From the IMG/VR virus record IMGVR_UViG_3300031951_000599, positions 1 through 35,791 of that record: a stretch of DNA of 35,791 bases. One strand, written 5' to 3'. This document shows, piece by piece, positions 1-9,580 of the stretch. Each line of letters begins with the position of its first letter. Within the stretch, counting starts at the first letter, position 1. This DNA comes from a virus. The translations under genes and the position numbers were made by a program. Under the pieces are notes generated by a model that was not told where the DNA came from, did no database searches, and saw only the letters and a list, made by a program, of their open reading frames with translations.

Positions 1-1156
1 CAATCTGCAAAACATCATTGGCAGAAAACCCACCAGAAACAGAACCAGTAGTTGAGTTATTAAGATTTATTTGCCGATTTGCTGATGCGTATAATTGGTA
101 CAACCCAGTTGCACCCGACGATGACGATAGATCTACGTTAGCAGTAGCAAGCCCGAAAGAAACGCCGACTACAGAACTTGAAGCAGAACCGACAACGCAT
201 TCCATATACCATTTGCCTGACGAAGGAATCGCAAATGTTCCTCTAACACAAACCTGCGCCGCACCAGCAGACCATTTCAAATTTCCATCTGCCACCGTAC
301 CCGATGAATTTCTATCCAACGGATTAGCCACCGCATAATTCCCCCGCCCATTGCCGCCATCAGCCCACTGCGTTGGCACATCCAGCATCGAGTCATACGT
401 CACGCCAGCAGTCACGCTGATGTTGTTCGGTGTCCAGTTGTTGCCGTTGCCTGAGTAGTCCTTGCCGATAGCCGCAGCAGTAGCCGCGCTGTTGTCGGAG
501 AAGTTTAAGTAGAAGCCGTTAGTGCCGTAGGTGCCTGTGTACTTCTTCGGTTGCCAGACTCCGGTGACAGGATTGGTTTCGCCGAATGATGAAGGGTCTA
601 AGGCTTGGCCGTCGATGAAGTTGATCTCGGTTAGGTAGCCGCCAAGGTACTGGGAACCAGACCCAAGGCGACCGATGTGATGGGCGTTTGTAAAGTTGAT
701 GTAGGTGTCTTGGTTCAGACCGCCAGTAGTGACATCGGTTGCTTTTGTCTGCAATACGCCGTTGACGTACAGCTTCACCCGATCAGTAGCGGTAGACAAA
801 GTGGTATCTACTGCCGTCACGATGTGATACCACGCCGAAGGATCGCGGAAGATCGCGCTAGTAATGGCGTTATATCCAATCGTGCCTGCCACGCGATGGT
901 CGAAGCGAAGTCCTTGCGCTGTCGCATCAAAGGCAATCATTGACCAGCTTGTAGTCCCGGCATACGCCTCAAATAGCCGCTGGTCACCAGTCAAATCTCC
1001 TCGCTTGACCCACCCACTCCATGTCCATGTCTTGCGGTTTCCAGCGCCAGCAGGCGTCCTGCTAAAATACGCAGACGCACTCGACCGCAGACGAACGCTG
1101 CGGCTGATCTGGTAGCCCTCGGGGGTCGCCAACAGGAAGTTCTGAATGACGCTCAC
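1..1156 (-). CDS. Tail protein, N-terminal part (LamG/SPRY-like; continues across the window ends)
   Basis: A GTG start at 1156 overlaps the TGA of the upstream tail fibre gene (GTGA). The frame stays open to base 1, giving 385 codons plus one base. The first ~230 residues match the concanavalin/LamG-like domain typical of metagenomic phage tail proteins: NRKTWTWSGWVKRG near the N-terminus, VKLYVNGVLQT and FIDGQALDPSSFGE later. A SPRY-like stretch follows (KWYMECVVG, GVSFGLAT). There is no stop. Joining base 1 to base 35791 continues the same frame into the reading frame at 34614-35791, for a predicted whole protein of 777 residues. Its likely role is a receptor-binding or tail appendage protein. 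The family assignment is from recalled motifs and the join is inferred from frame and domain order. Confidence 0.85.
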   Translation of the reverse strand, partial: MSVIQNFLLATPEGYQISRSVRLRSSASAYFSRTPAGAGNRKTWTWSGWVKRGDLTGDQRLFEAYAGTTSWSMIAFDATAQGLRFDHRVAGTIGYNAITSAIFRDPSAWYHIVTAVDTTLSTATDRVKLYVNGVLQTKATDVTTGGLNQDTYINFTNAHHIGRLGSGSQYLGGYLTEINFIDGQALDPSSFGETNPVTGVWQPKKYTGTYGTNGFYLNFSDNSAATAAAIGKDYSGNGNNWTPNNISVTAGVTYDSMLDVPTQWADGGNGRGNYAVANPLDRNSSGTVADGNLKWSAGAAQVCVRGTFAIPSSGKWYMECVVGSASSSVVGVSFGLATANVDLSSSSGATGLYQLYASANRQINLNNSTTGSVSGGFSANDVLQI

Positions 1157-2739
1157 TTTACGTCACCTATCAGGCGAGCTGTGATTCTGGTAGAACTTTC
1201 TACATAGTAAGCTAGTACATCCACCGCACTATTACTCGCTGTGACGGATGGTGCCGTACCATTAGCAAACTTCCAGTAGCTTCCATACGCCAATGTCTTA
1301 GGTGAGCTTGCGTGTTGGGTAAATACGATCACACCAGACTGACCTGCTACCAAGTTCGTAGGATTAGCCAGCGTCGTGTTCTCAGTAAACGTATGCGTGA
1401 AGTTGTTACCCAAGCTGGCATCAACCGCAATGGATGCGCTTGTGCTTGTCAGCGATACAGGTGTGCCACGCTGTGCCTTGCTGTACGTCTGCACTACATC
1501 CGTCTTAGCTGTGTCAACGTCATATGCTTGTACATCTACGCCTACCTCAACATCCATCGCCTGCTGTGCTGCTGCTACTGTTGCCGCAGTGAACACGCCG
1601 ATACCGACTGTCGTGCCACCAAGGTTTGTTCTAGCAGTGGATGCGCTTTGCAGGTCAGAAAGGTTACTTGCCTTGGCAAGGAAGTCTGTGCCAGAGACAT
1701 AGGCTGCTACCCATGTGCTGCCGGTGTATACCTTCATGATGCCGCTAGTGCTATTGAAGTACAGCGCACCAGCTACCAGTGCATTGCCGTCATTGTCTAC
1801 AGATGGGTCAGAAGACTTAGCGCCAAGGTAGCGGTCATCGAATGAGTCGAAAGATGCCAGCGTCTGGTCACGGGCAGCTTCAGCAGCAGACTGTGCCGAT
1901 GCCGCATTAGAAGCTGATGTCGATGCGCTGCTGGCAGAACTAGCCGCAGCAAGTGCATGGTACTTGGCTGAATATTCACCGCCTGCTACTGGACTAGCTG
2001 TCTTGGTTGCCCAATCATTTGCCAGAGAAGCCGATGCAGCAGCAGCAGCTTCACTTGCAGCAGCCGCAACCTCAGAGTCATAAGCAGAGCCAGCGTCTAC
2101 CAACAAATACCACTTAGCCGCATCAGCGTTTGTAGAGATAGGCTGCGATCCTGTAGAGGTATGCTGAGTTAAGCACTGCCAGATGTTATTGTTGCTGGTG
2201 TCCTTGACGATATCTCGGACGTAGTACAGTACTGAAGCTGACCAGTTACCACGGTTGGTTCCTAGTGTGTCACCCAGTGTTGGATTACCATTTGCGTCAA
2301 ATGCTAGGTTCTTCCCGGCTCGCAGCGATGCACGGGGCAAGGTCATGTTGATCGTTGTCGGATCAGTCTGCGGAGCTTGTAGCGCACGACCTAGACCTTC
2401 AGCATTCTGCTGGTTAAAGATCGTCTGCTGATCCAACTCATCATTAACCGTGTTGGCAAAGAAGTCGCCACCAGTTGTAAAGTCAGTGGTACGTTGAATA
2501 GTACGGTTGCCGACGATTGCAATCTGCGTAGCACCAGTGGGCGACGCTACCAGCGTGACATAACCAGTACCATTACTATTAATGGTGACCGTGTAATCAG
2601 TGGTCAAGGTCAGCAGCGCGTCATCCTTGTAAACCGCAACGTCACCAGCCGCAAGGATTTCAAACGTGAAGTTATACGGGCCTGTGCCTGATGCGGCATA
2701 GACCACGCGCCTTGTCACATTGTTAATTGGTACGCCCAT
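1153..2739 (-). CDS. Tail fibre protein with T7 gp17-type N-terminal domain
   Basis: This 528-residue protein probably attaches the fibre to the tail and carries the first adhesin segment. Residues ~3-125 resemble the phage T7 tail-fibre N-terminal domain (PF03906 type): VVYAASGTGPYNFTFEI, then a DYTVTINSNGTGYVTL beta segment, then DELDQQTIFNQQNAEGL. A low-complexity Ala/Ser region around residues 220-295 is probably a trimeric coiled-coil shaft. It is followed by FDDRYLGAKSSDPSVDNDG and LYFNSTSGIMKVY, a module common in phage fibres. The start ATG at 2739 has AAAGGA upstream. The gene follows the large ejection protein and its stop overlaps the start of the next tail gene (GTGA), so the two are translationally coupled. 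Confidence 0.9.
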   Translation of the reverse strand: MGVPINNVTRRVVYAASGTGPYNFTFEILAAGDVAVYKDDALLTLTTDYTVTINSNGTGYVTLVASPTGATQIAIVGNRTIQRTTDFTTGGDFFANTVNDELDQQTIFNQQNAEGLGRALQAPQTDPTTINMTLPRASLRAGKNLAFDANGNPTLGDTLGTNRGNWSASVLYYVRDIVKDTSNNNIWQCLTQHTSTGSQPISTNADAAKWYLLVDAGSAYDSEVAAAASEAAAAASASLANDWATKTASPVAGGEYSAKYHALAAASSASSASTSASNAASAQSAAEAARDQTLASFDSFDDRYLGAKSSDPSVDNDGNALVAGALYFNSTSGIMKVYTGSTWVAAYVSGTDFLAKASNLSDLQSASTARTNLGGTTVGIGVFTAATVAAAQQAMDVEVGVDVQAYDVDTAKTDVVQTYSKAQRGTPVSLTSTSASIAVDASLGNNFTHTFTENTTLANPTNLVAGQSGVIVFTQHASSPKTLAYGSYWKFANGTAPSVTASNSAVDVLAYYVESSTRITARLIGDVK

Positions 2740-2759
2740 GTCTCAATCCTTTCGATTGA

Positions 2760-2787
2760 ATTGTATTAAATTATTTGCCATATAAGC
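2760..2787 (-). promoter_or_regulatory. Possible weak promoter before the tail fibre gene
   Basis: The short gap before the fibre gene contains TACAAT on the minus strand (2765-2760). This is the same -10 hexamer seen at two other late-block sites. The hexamer 16 bases upstream (GCTTAT) is a poor -35, so the call rests on the repeated -10 and on the position in a rare intergenic gap. Confidence 0.25.
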
Positions 2788-5700
2788 TATAGAATTTTTT
2801 GTTCCGGTCAATCATGGCACCCAACTCTGGGAACTCCACGCTGTCAGACAAAAAGCCATATTCCGTAAGATCAGGGATTTCAGTTTGTCCCAGTTCGGGA
2901 CTAGGGTCAAAGCCAATCATTCTTAGTTTGGCAATACGCCGGTACTTCTTGATAATGCTGTCCACAAACTTCTGAGCATCGCCCTTATTGAACTGCTCAC
3001 CCATTTCAATGGCGTACTTCTCTTTCTCTTTCAGCAAGTAAGGGACTGCCATCTCTAGGTTCATAGGAGCCGCTGTAGCCGTCTCCACAAACAAGGACGG
3101 GTCAATCATTACCTCCTGCCCGTAAAGCTTCTTGTAGCGGTTGTATTGAGTCACGGATAGCCTTATGCCATCCCATGTGTCCCGTGGCCTAGAGGTGCCG
3201 TGGTCAATGCTGACCATTGCCTCATTAAATGGATCACGCTTGCCTTTGCTGCCCTGCACCATTGGGATGACGTTTGCCGTAAATTCAAACATATTGTTCT
3301 CGGCATACTTGCGGCGACCAATGTCGTCCAACTCTGCTGGCAAACCTTCAGAGAAAACAGGAAGGCGGCTCTTAACCCGATTCATCTGCTCATAGAAAAT
3401 ACGAATATGCTCTGGCACATTCATCTGGTCAACACGGGTAGACCGGATCAGCGGGTCATTCAATCGCTCAATATGAGCAATGGCTGACGCATTGGTTGAG
3501 CCAAGAATCGGAGTGCCGGTATACAGCACATCAACATACTGTTTGGCAATACGATTCATAACCTCGTAAACCTTTTCGCCACCGTCTTCGTTACGAGTTC
3601 TTAGGATACCTACCAAGTCGCCAATAGCCTGCGCCGACGGCAAGTTCTTGATGTACTCAAGGTTTGAGCCAGCATAAGCCAAAGCCAGCTTCGTCCATTC
3701 ATCCTCGTCTGGTTTGCCCGTGTGGAAACGCTGGGCATCAGCAAAGTCTGCGCCCATTGCCAACACCGGACTAAAGACTGAGAACCGTGCGTAGCTGACA
3801 AACGTAAAGCCGCTGAAGTTACCTTGCCCTTTAGTCAGCGTTGTCAGCTTTGACAATCTTGCTTCAACATCTGGGCTGAGTTCGCCCGGCTTAAAAATCA
3901 GCGAATACTTTTGCCAGCCAAGTGCCTCAAGTGACTTTCTGTCTTGAACGTCAGATGGGCCAGAACCAGTCATCCTGCCATCAGTTGCAAGCTGGAGAGC
4001 CGTGTATCCAGCCATGCCACCCAATGCCAAACGAGACATAGCAAGATCACGCTCTTTGCCGCCAGCTTTCCACGCATCCATGAACTTGGGGCTAATAAAG
4101 TTCATTACTGGTGTTGCCGCAGCAGTATGCAAGAACTCCTGTGTAATCGCACGGGAGAACGGCAAGAACGGCTTTAGCACTGTGCTTTGGAATAACTGGT
4201 CTGTCTTCCAATAAAACTCGTTAAGCTTTGTCTCGCGGTTAAAGTCTTCCGTAAAGGTTGTTTGCTGCCTTGCCTTGTCCATGTTGGCTTGCATCGAGGC
4301 AGGCCGCTCATCAAGGAACGAAGCCACAATACGTTGAGTCTCCGCCAGAGAATCATCAGGGTTTAAGCCAGCCGCAATAAACTTATCGTACTCTGTTTGT
4401 GCAACGTGCCAAGCTTCCTCGTGCAATTGCATCCGCGCAGTAGTCAGCCCGATAAAGTCGTCGGCTGCTCTCATCGCACGGAACGGGACACTGTACATAT
4501 AGCCCATTGCATCCAAGCCCTTGCCAATAAAACTATTGGTAAAGTCAGGAGTCCGGAATAGTTCTTTGCTGCTAAAAGGCAGGCGTACTGGCACATCACT
4601 AAATGCAGCACCAGACAATGGAGCTACGACAGCATCACCCTTGGCTGAAGCCCGAAGCGCGTAGTCTTTACTAAACGGTGTAGGCAAAGTAAAGTCAACA
4701 CCCATACTAGGGATCTGAACCCGTGGGCCACCTTTTGCCAGCGTTTCCCACGCATCCATAATGCCGGGGCCAAAGCCAGACAGACGGGCTTGCAAATCAG
4801 CCAAGTAGAATCGTTCTGCCGGAGCGCCTCCAGTAGCCTCTACAACACCACGACGAGCCATGCCAACAGGAATGGAAACAAGACGCTCAACTGGTGCGCG
4901 AACTGTATTGATTACGCCAGAGGTAAAGCTGAATGCATGAGGAGCAATGTCTGTCAGAAGGTTGGACTGCCATGTGTTGATCCACGCATCACGCAGGCGC
5001 TGACCAAGACCTGCCTCAATAAGTTGATTCTTACCTTTACGGCTTGTCAGGGTCATATAATCATTGGCAAGCTGAAGCAGAGCTTTATCGCCACCCACAT
5101 CATCCAATATCTTACGGATGTCTAACGGAGCAAAGCCCGGCCCAGCATCCTTGACACGTTTAAACACGTTCATGGAACGCGCCACATCAACCTGTACGCC
5201 CTTCATGGTGCCAGTGATGACATTATGGAAGGCCATCTGCTGACGCAACTGTAGTTGGCCTGCTTGGTCAAGCTGACCAGCCGCCATCTTTTTCATCAAA
5301 TCGTCAAGCTGCTTTGCGCTCTGGTCATGCAGGTCAACCACGCCAGCAACCGTCTTTGCCAACTCGGAAGATCCGACAGTAGACTCAAGCGGCAAACCTT
5401 GCAGCAGCCGGTCAGCCACATTCTCACGGACACCAGCATTAATCATCCGCATCTTGATAGAACGCAGCGACATTGTTGGCTCGTTCTTGACTGAGTTCTC
5501 AGCCATAGTTCTAACCGTTGCCTGCATCCCTTCGCTGTCAAAAGCAATATTGCTAATAGGTGTTTCAGGAGTTGATGCAGCAGGGCCAGCAGCCTCAAGC
5601 CGCTGACGCTCTTTAACTAGGCGTTGAGCTTCGGTAAGTGGAACAGGCGCGATACTAGGTTTTACTACGGTAGTTTTAGGAGCTACCGTAACATTAGCAG

Positions 5701-5998
5701 CCGGTGATGGCGCAGGAGCAACAGGCGGTGGATCAGGAATAATCTTCGGTTCTTCTTTGGCTCTAGCACCTTTTTTAAGCAAAGGATTTAGCGCTTTCTT
5801 TGGGGTAAGAGTCTTTTTCAGCGTACCAAGGCCAAAGGCTGCTTGCTGCTCAAATTCCTCAAACGGCAAATCAGGCTGCGGCATTACATTGCCAGCATCC
5901 TCAACCCCAGCATTAGGGTCAAATACGGGCGCAGGAGATAGCTCGGCTGACTGAGCCATCTCCGACAACTTGCTGCCGATGTTTTGTTCAATCGCCAT
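2771..5998 (-). CDS. Large internal virion / DNA ejection protein (gp16-like position)
   Basis: At 1075 residues this is the largest gene wholly within the window. It lies directly between the smaller internal virion proteins and the tail fibre, the place of the large ejection protein in T7-like gene order. The N-terminal ~130 residues are Pro/Ala/Lys-rich and probably disordered, with VAPAPSPAANVTVAPKTTVV as an example. The rest is long and mainly helical, with mildly hydrophobic stretches (LALGGMAGYTALQLA near residue 670). I see no lytic transglycosylase motif with confidence. The start ATG at 5998 overlaps the previous stop (TAATG). The role in DNA entry is inferred from size, composition and synteny. 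Confidence 0.75.
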   Translation of the reverse strand: MAIEQNIGSKLSEMAQSAELSPAPVFDPNAGVEDAGNVMPQPDLPFEEFEQQAAFGLGTLKKTLTPKKALNPLLKKGARAKEEPKIIPDPPPVAPAPSPAANVTVAPKTTVVKPSIAPVPLTEAQRLVKERQRLEAAGPAASTPETPISNIAFDSEGMQATVRTMAENSVKNEPTMSLRSIKMRMINAGVRENVADRLLQGLPLESTVGSSELAKTVAGVVDLHDQSAKQLDDLMKKMAAGQLDQAGQLQLRQQMAFHNVITGTMKGVQVDVARSMNVFKRVKDAGPGFAPLDIRKILDDVGGDKALLQLANDYMTLTSRKGKNQLIEAGLGQRLRDAWINTWQSNLLTDIAPHAFSFTSGVINTVRAPVERLVSIPVGMARRGVVEATGGAPAERFYLADLQARLSGFGPGIMDAWETLAKGGPRVQIPSMGVDFTLPTPFSKDYALRASAKGDAVVAPLSGAAFSDVPVRLPFSSKELFRTPDFTNSFIGKGLDAMGYMYSVPFRAMRAADDFIGLTTARMQLHEEAWHVAQTEYDKFIAAGLNPDDSLAETQRIVASFLDERPASMQANMDKARQQTTFTEDFNRETKLNEFYWKTDQLFQSTVLKPFLPFSRAITQEFLHTAAATPVMNFISPKFMDAWKAGGKERDLAMSRLALGGMAGYTALQLATDGRMTGSGPSDVQDRKSLEALGWQKYSLIFKPGELSPDVEARLSKLTTLTKGQGNFSGFTFVSYARFSVFSPVLAMGADFADAQRFHTGKPDEDEWTKLALAYAGSNLEYIKNLPSAQAIGDLVGILRTRNEDGGEKVYEVMNRIAKQYVDVLYTGTPILGSTNASAIAHIERLNDPLIRSTRVDQMNVPEHIRIFYEQMNRVKSRLPVFSEGLPAELDDIGRRKYAENNMFEFTANVIPMVQGSKGKRDPFNEAMVSIDHGTSRPRDTWDGIRLSVTQYNRYKKLYGQEVMIDPSLFVETATAAPMNLEMAVPYLLKEKEKYAIEMGEQFNKGDAQKFVDSIIKKYRRIAKLRMIGFDPSPELGQTEIPDLTEYGFLSDSVEFPELGAMIDRNKKFYSLYGK

Positions 5999-6585
5999 TA
6001 TTTCTTTCCTTCGCCGTCAACAACTGCCGGTGTAGCAGCAGCAGTACCAGCTACCGCTTTCTTCGCTTTCTTTACGCCTTGAACAATTTTCTTGCTGCCC
6101 TTAACGTAACCTCCGGGAGCCATTACCTCGCCGATAGTTTCATATGGGTTCTCACCATCACCTACCTTGCCGACATTGGTGTCAAGCCAGTTCTTAATGT
6201 CTTCAGTGGTAGGTAGTATTGTCTGTTCCTGAATGCCGCGCAGAAAAGCATCTAGCTTGGTTTCGTCGCCACCACGTTTAAATATTTCTTTAACCCCACG
6301 ACCTAGCATTTCAAAGTCGCCAAAAATACCACCGAATCCCTGACCCACTCCCTTGATTGATGACGCTCCAATATCAGCCATGCCCTTGCCAACAGTCAGC
6401 ATCCCTTTACCAGCTTCAGCAACATTTTCAATTGCAGACTGGCTCTCAAACTTTTTAATTTGCCCCCTACTTGCGCCAGCGCTACCCATAGCCAACTGCA
6501 TACCTTCTAGTTCGTAGGCATCAGGCGCGTCAGGATATTCACGGAAATACAAGTAATCACCGTAATATTTGAAATCATCTTCCAC
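5998..6585 (-). CDS. Small internal virion-type protein, Gly-rich
   Basis: I chose the GTG at 6585 (protein begins MEDDFKYYGDYLYFREYP, 195 residues). GGAGGG sits six bases upstream, and it gives a short 11-base overlap with the preceding gene, whereas the longest open frame would start deep inside that gene. The middle has a glycine-rich amphipathic stretch (GKGMLTVGKGMADIGASS, then GVGQGFGGIFGDFEMLGRG) that could interact with membrane. The C-terminus is Lys/Ala-rich. The position between two large virion proteins suggests a component of the ejection apparatus, but no family was recognised. Confidence 0.7.
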   Translation of the reverse strand: MEDDFKYYGDYLYFREYPDAPDAYELEGMQLAMGSAGASRGQIKKFESQSAIENVAEAGKGMLTVGKGMADIGASSIKGVGQGFGGIFGDFEMLGRGVKEIFKRGGDETKLDAFLRGIQEQTILPTTEDIKNWLDTNVGKVGDGENPYETIGEVMAPGGYVKGSKKIVQGVKKAKKAVAGTAAATPAVVDGEGKK

Positions 6586-8788
6586 CTGCTGCCCTCCTTC
6601 TACGCTCCATCGTCTCAATGCTTTCTTGAGAGCGAACAATTGATTCAACGATAGCGTCAATCTCACCTTGGCTTGCTTTAGTTTTTGCAAGCTCATCAAC
6701 AAGTCTGCGTCGATAGTTTGGCGTAACCTTGACTGCTGCACCCGGCTCAAAAGATGGCGGGATAGAAACCAAGTCTATATTTTGCTCCACAGCTTTTTTA
6801 GGCAAGCTTGTTCCACCCCTACCATAAGCAGATCTAAGGTCGCTCTTGGTTCTGTCCAATTTTTTTTGTTCTTCTTCATTTAAAAATTTGCCTTCGACAT
6901 CCCTTCTTGCCTCATTAATATTTGGAGGCGTTTTTCTTTTCCCATTTTTAAATTCTGTTTTTTGATTTTCAAATTCAACATTAATTTCTGCCTCAAGGTC
7001 TCGTTCTATACGCGCCCTGTTTTGTGGATTTCTAACTCCAGAAGCATCAGCAATGTCCGACGCTCCACTCTTTACTCTATTGTCAATTTGTAGCTTTCTA
7101 TCGCCAACGCGCTTACCTAAAGAGATAAGTGTTTCTGGCTTAATCCTTTTGCCTTTAGCAGCATTAACCACAGCAATAGCAGTCGTAATAACTCCGCTAT
7201 CTATTTGGTCAACTATCCCCGCGACAGCTTTAGGATCGTCGTCAGGCTCCTCTGGCTTTGCCGTCATCAATGCAGGCCAGTTTTCTGGGGCATCAGCCAT
7301 TGTTAAGCCAGCTAAACTAAGCATCGTTTTTAATTGCTCTGGTGTCTTAATTTTCCCTGTGCGGATCTGATATTCAATCTCATGAGCATTTGATTTTCTT
7401 TGAAGCAATCCAACATCTTTAGGAAGAAACTCACCAGCCAATGTCAGCGCAGTTTTGGGCGTTATGCGATTAGCTCTAGCGTAATTAATGATACTTTCAG
7501 TTGTTGCTAAGTTCGGGTCTTTATTGGCTAGTTTGTCACGCAACTTAGCCACGGACTCAAAATCATCCTCGACATCCTTTTTCAACAGTGCCGGTAAATC
7601 AATCTGTAAAAACTTTGCGCTAACAACACTAGAATCCATGTTGGAAATTCTCATTAGTGTATTAAGCGCAGCAGCTTTTTCGTCTTCTGTAGACCCAATA
7701 TCAAGATAGGTCATTGTTGCCAAATTAGCTTCACTGGTAAGGTCAACCTTACGGACATCCCTGTCTTTGTTTTTTATCTCAATGAGTTGCTCAAATTGCT
7801 TGACCATTTTGTCACGAGCTTTTTTCTGGTCGGCAACAGACATACTGTCCCAGACACGCTGCAAGTCAGGCGGCAAGCTTCTGTCCCGGATCCTTGCATT
7901 AAGAGACACCATGTCACCACCAAGACCATCCATGCGAGACACAACCGCATTCTCAAGGACAGACATCTTGATGTCCGTCTCAATAGTTCCCAACTGCTCA
8001 AGAGCAAAGTTGCCAGCTTCAGCACCAGCGAGGGTAATCGCATTAGCAACGATCCGCGACTTTTCCGCTTGGATTAATTCATTAATGGGGATTCCATCTG
8101 CTGTTGAGCCTTCAATAATCTTCGCAACAGTATTGGGGAAGTTGCCAACTTCAGATGCAATCTTTACCTTATTCTTTGCTAATGCTATTGCACTTTCTTT
8201 TTTCGATGCGGATACCAATAACCGATTGGCATGGGTAGCAGCAGTTGCCTTAAATTTGTAGGCAGCATCTGGACTGACACCAGCCAAAGCCGAACTCCAG
8301 CCAGCAATCATCGCTTGGAAATCTTCAGCTACCTTTTTTGTGCTGACCTCGTATTCATGCCCTTCCTCATCTTTGCCAGTCTCAATTCTCAGTTGGACTT
8401 GATTAGCTTTATTAACAAGCTCAACTTCTGCATGGGCAGATAGCTCAATAGCACGAAACTTTTGTATGGATGCTTGATAAGGGTTTAAGCTAAAGTTTCT
8501 CTTAAATGCGTTTGGATCACCCTTACTCATTGCGTCTAGCTGGGCTAGATTTGGTGGGTTCTCCATAACAAACTCAAGGGCAGCTTCCTCAGACAGTCTC
8601 CCGGCTCGTTCAAACATAGACGCAGACAAATTTGATATGACTTTACCAAGAGATGACGAAGCATCTGCTGCCGCTTGATAGGCAATCTCTGGGCGCTGCG
8701 TACCAAAGTTCATGTTCGGCTGCGGCAAACTAGATATGCCAGTTACCGCAACATTCCCTGATTGAAGTCTTCTAACCGGATCTGCCAT
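6575..8788 (-). CDS. Internal virion / ejection protein (gp15-like position)
   Basis: A 737-residue, highly charged, almost wholly helical protein with no obvious enzymatic motif. The N-terminus has an Asn/Gln/Ser-rich lead followed by long helical runs (AAADASSSLGKVISNLSASM, then a FERAGRLSEEAALEFV segment). The C-terminus is very basic (METMERRRRAAGGR-like end). It lies in the order gp14-like, this gene, small Gly-rich protein, large protein, fibre. That parallels T7 gp14-gp15-gp16-gp17, so a structural or DNA-ejection role is likely. The start ATG at 8788 follows the previous stop by two bases. Confidence 0.75.
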   Translation of the reverse strand: MADPVRRLQSGNVAVTGISSLPQPNMNFGTQRPEIAYQAAADASSSLGKVISNLSASMFERAGRLSEEAALEFVMENPPNLAQLDAMSKGDPNAFKRNFSLNPYQASIQKFRAIELSAHAEVELVNKANQVQLRIETGKDEEGHEYEVSTKKVAEDFQAMIAGWSSALAGVSPDAAYKFKATAATHANRLLVSASKKESAIALAKNKVKIASEVGNFPNTVAKIIEGSTADGIPINELIQAEKSRIVANAITLAGAEAGNFALEQLGTIETDIKMSVLENAVVSRMDGLGGDMVSLNARIRDRSLPPDLQRVWDSMSVADQKKARDKMVKQFEQLIEIKNKDRDVRKVDLTSEANLATMTYLDIGSTEDEKAAALNTLMRISNMDSSVVSAKFLQIDLPALLKKDVEDDFESVAKLRDKLANKDPNLATTESIINYARANRITPKTALTLAGEFLPKDVGLLQRKSNAHEIEYQIRTGKIKTPEQLKTMLSLAGLTMADAPENWPALMTAKPEEPDDDPKAVAGIVDQIDSGVITTAIAVVNAAKGKRIKPETLISLGKRVGDRKLQIDNRVKSGASDIADASGVRNPQNRARIERDLEAEINVEFENQKTEFKNGKRKTPPNINEARRDVEGKFLNEEEQKKLDRTKSDLRSAYGRGGTSLPKKAVEQNIDLVSIPPSFEPGAAVKVTPNYRRRLVDELAKTKASQGEIDAIVESIVRSQESIETMERRRRAAGGR

Positions 8789-8790
8789 GA

Positions 8791-9579
8791 TTAAGTTTCT
8801 CGCCTTGAACGATTTTCAACAGGTACTGTGCTATTCGTTGTTTTTGGCTGTTGCGGATAGTTCATTGCAAAATTAGCCCCAGCTTGTGACAACTGAACCC
8901 CAGCCAACAAACCGCCCGTGCCTTTTGCAATTGTTCCTGCTTTTTTCAATGAGCCAGCATTTACAATAGCAGCTTCACGTTCGTAGAATGCCATATCATA
9001 GGATTGCTGCAACATTGTCGTAGCATCTTCCAAGCCTAATATACGAGCCGTCATGGCATTCAAATCACTGATGCCAACATCCTGATATACCTCGCGTACA
9101 TTTGCGCCACGGATACCTTGATAAGAACCGCCAGTAGCCACTACGCCAGACGCATACCCACGAGCCAGAATTGCTGCATTAGTGGCACGGAGGTTCTTTA
9201 ATTGGTTGTTGGCTTGAATCTTGTAGTTAAGCGTCTCATACTCAATCTTCATGAGATTGCGCTTAAACGCAGCCTCACCATACTCAACCGCTTTGTCTGC
9301 ACGAAGGCCAGCTAACCGCAAGTTCTCCTGCGCTTGTACAGCATAACCAGCCTGCTGGTAATAGCCCTGCGCCTGCTGCGCGTAAGCTGCACCAATGCCT
9401 GCAATAAGGCCACTAGCAGCAGCCATGCCCATTGCCATACCAGCACTTGGATCAGTAATAGATGCTGGTTGTTGTGCGTCAGCAATTACAGGAACAGGTG
9501 GCAATGAAGAGCTACCCGAAATGTTTTGACCAAACGCGACTTGGGTATTCATGTTACTCGGATCATAAGCGACAGCCAT
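8791..9579 (-). CDS. Internal virion protein, gp14-like
   Basis: A 262-residue protein. Residues ~46-70 are a Gly/Ala-rich hydrophobic segment (GMAMGMAAASGLIAGIGAAY) that could form a membrane helix. A long helical region rich in Ala, Gln and Tyr follows (AQQAQGYYQQAGYAVQAQEN). This pattern, hydrophobic N-terminus plus helical core, is typical of T7 gp14-type proteins that form the outer-membrane part of the ejection channel. It follows tail tubular protein B directly, with one base between its start and the previous stop. Confidence 0.75.
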   Translation of the reverse strand: MAVAYDPSNMNTQVAFGQNISGSSSLPPVPVIADAQQPASITDPSAGMAMGMAAASGLIAGIGAAYAQQAQGYYQQAGYAVQAQENLRLAGLRADKAVEYGEAAFKRNLMKIEYETLNYKIQANNQLKNLRATNAAILARGYASGVVATGGSYQGIRGANVREVYQDVGISDLNAMTARILGLEDATTMLQQSYDMAFYEREAAIVNAGSLKKAGTIAKGTGGLLAGVQLSQAGANFAMNYPQQPKTTNSTVPVENRSRRET

Positions 9580-9580
9580 T

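Noticed and set aside
1860-2080. Repeat-like GCAGCAGC stretches
   Set aside because: They encode the Ala/Ser-rich shaft of the tail fibre and are explained by codon use rather than by a DNA repeat.
6575-6585. Similar 11-base overlaps with GTG starts at 6575-6585 and 14974-14984
   Set aside because: The resemblance (GGTGGAA before the stop) is short and fits chance plus the need for a ribosome site; no shared mechanism is supported.
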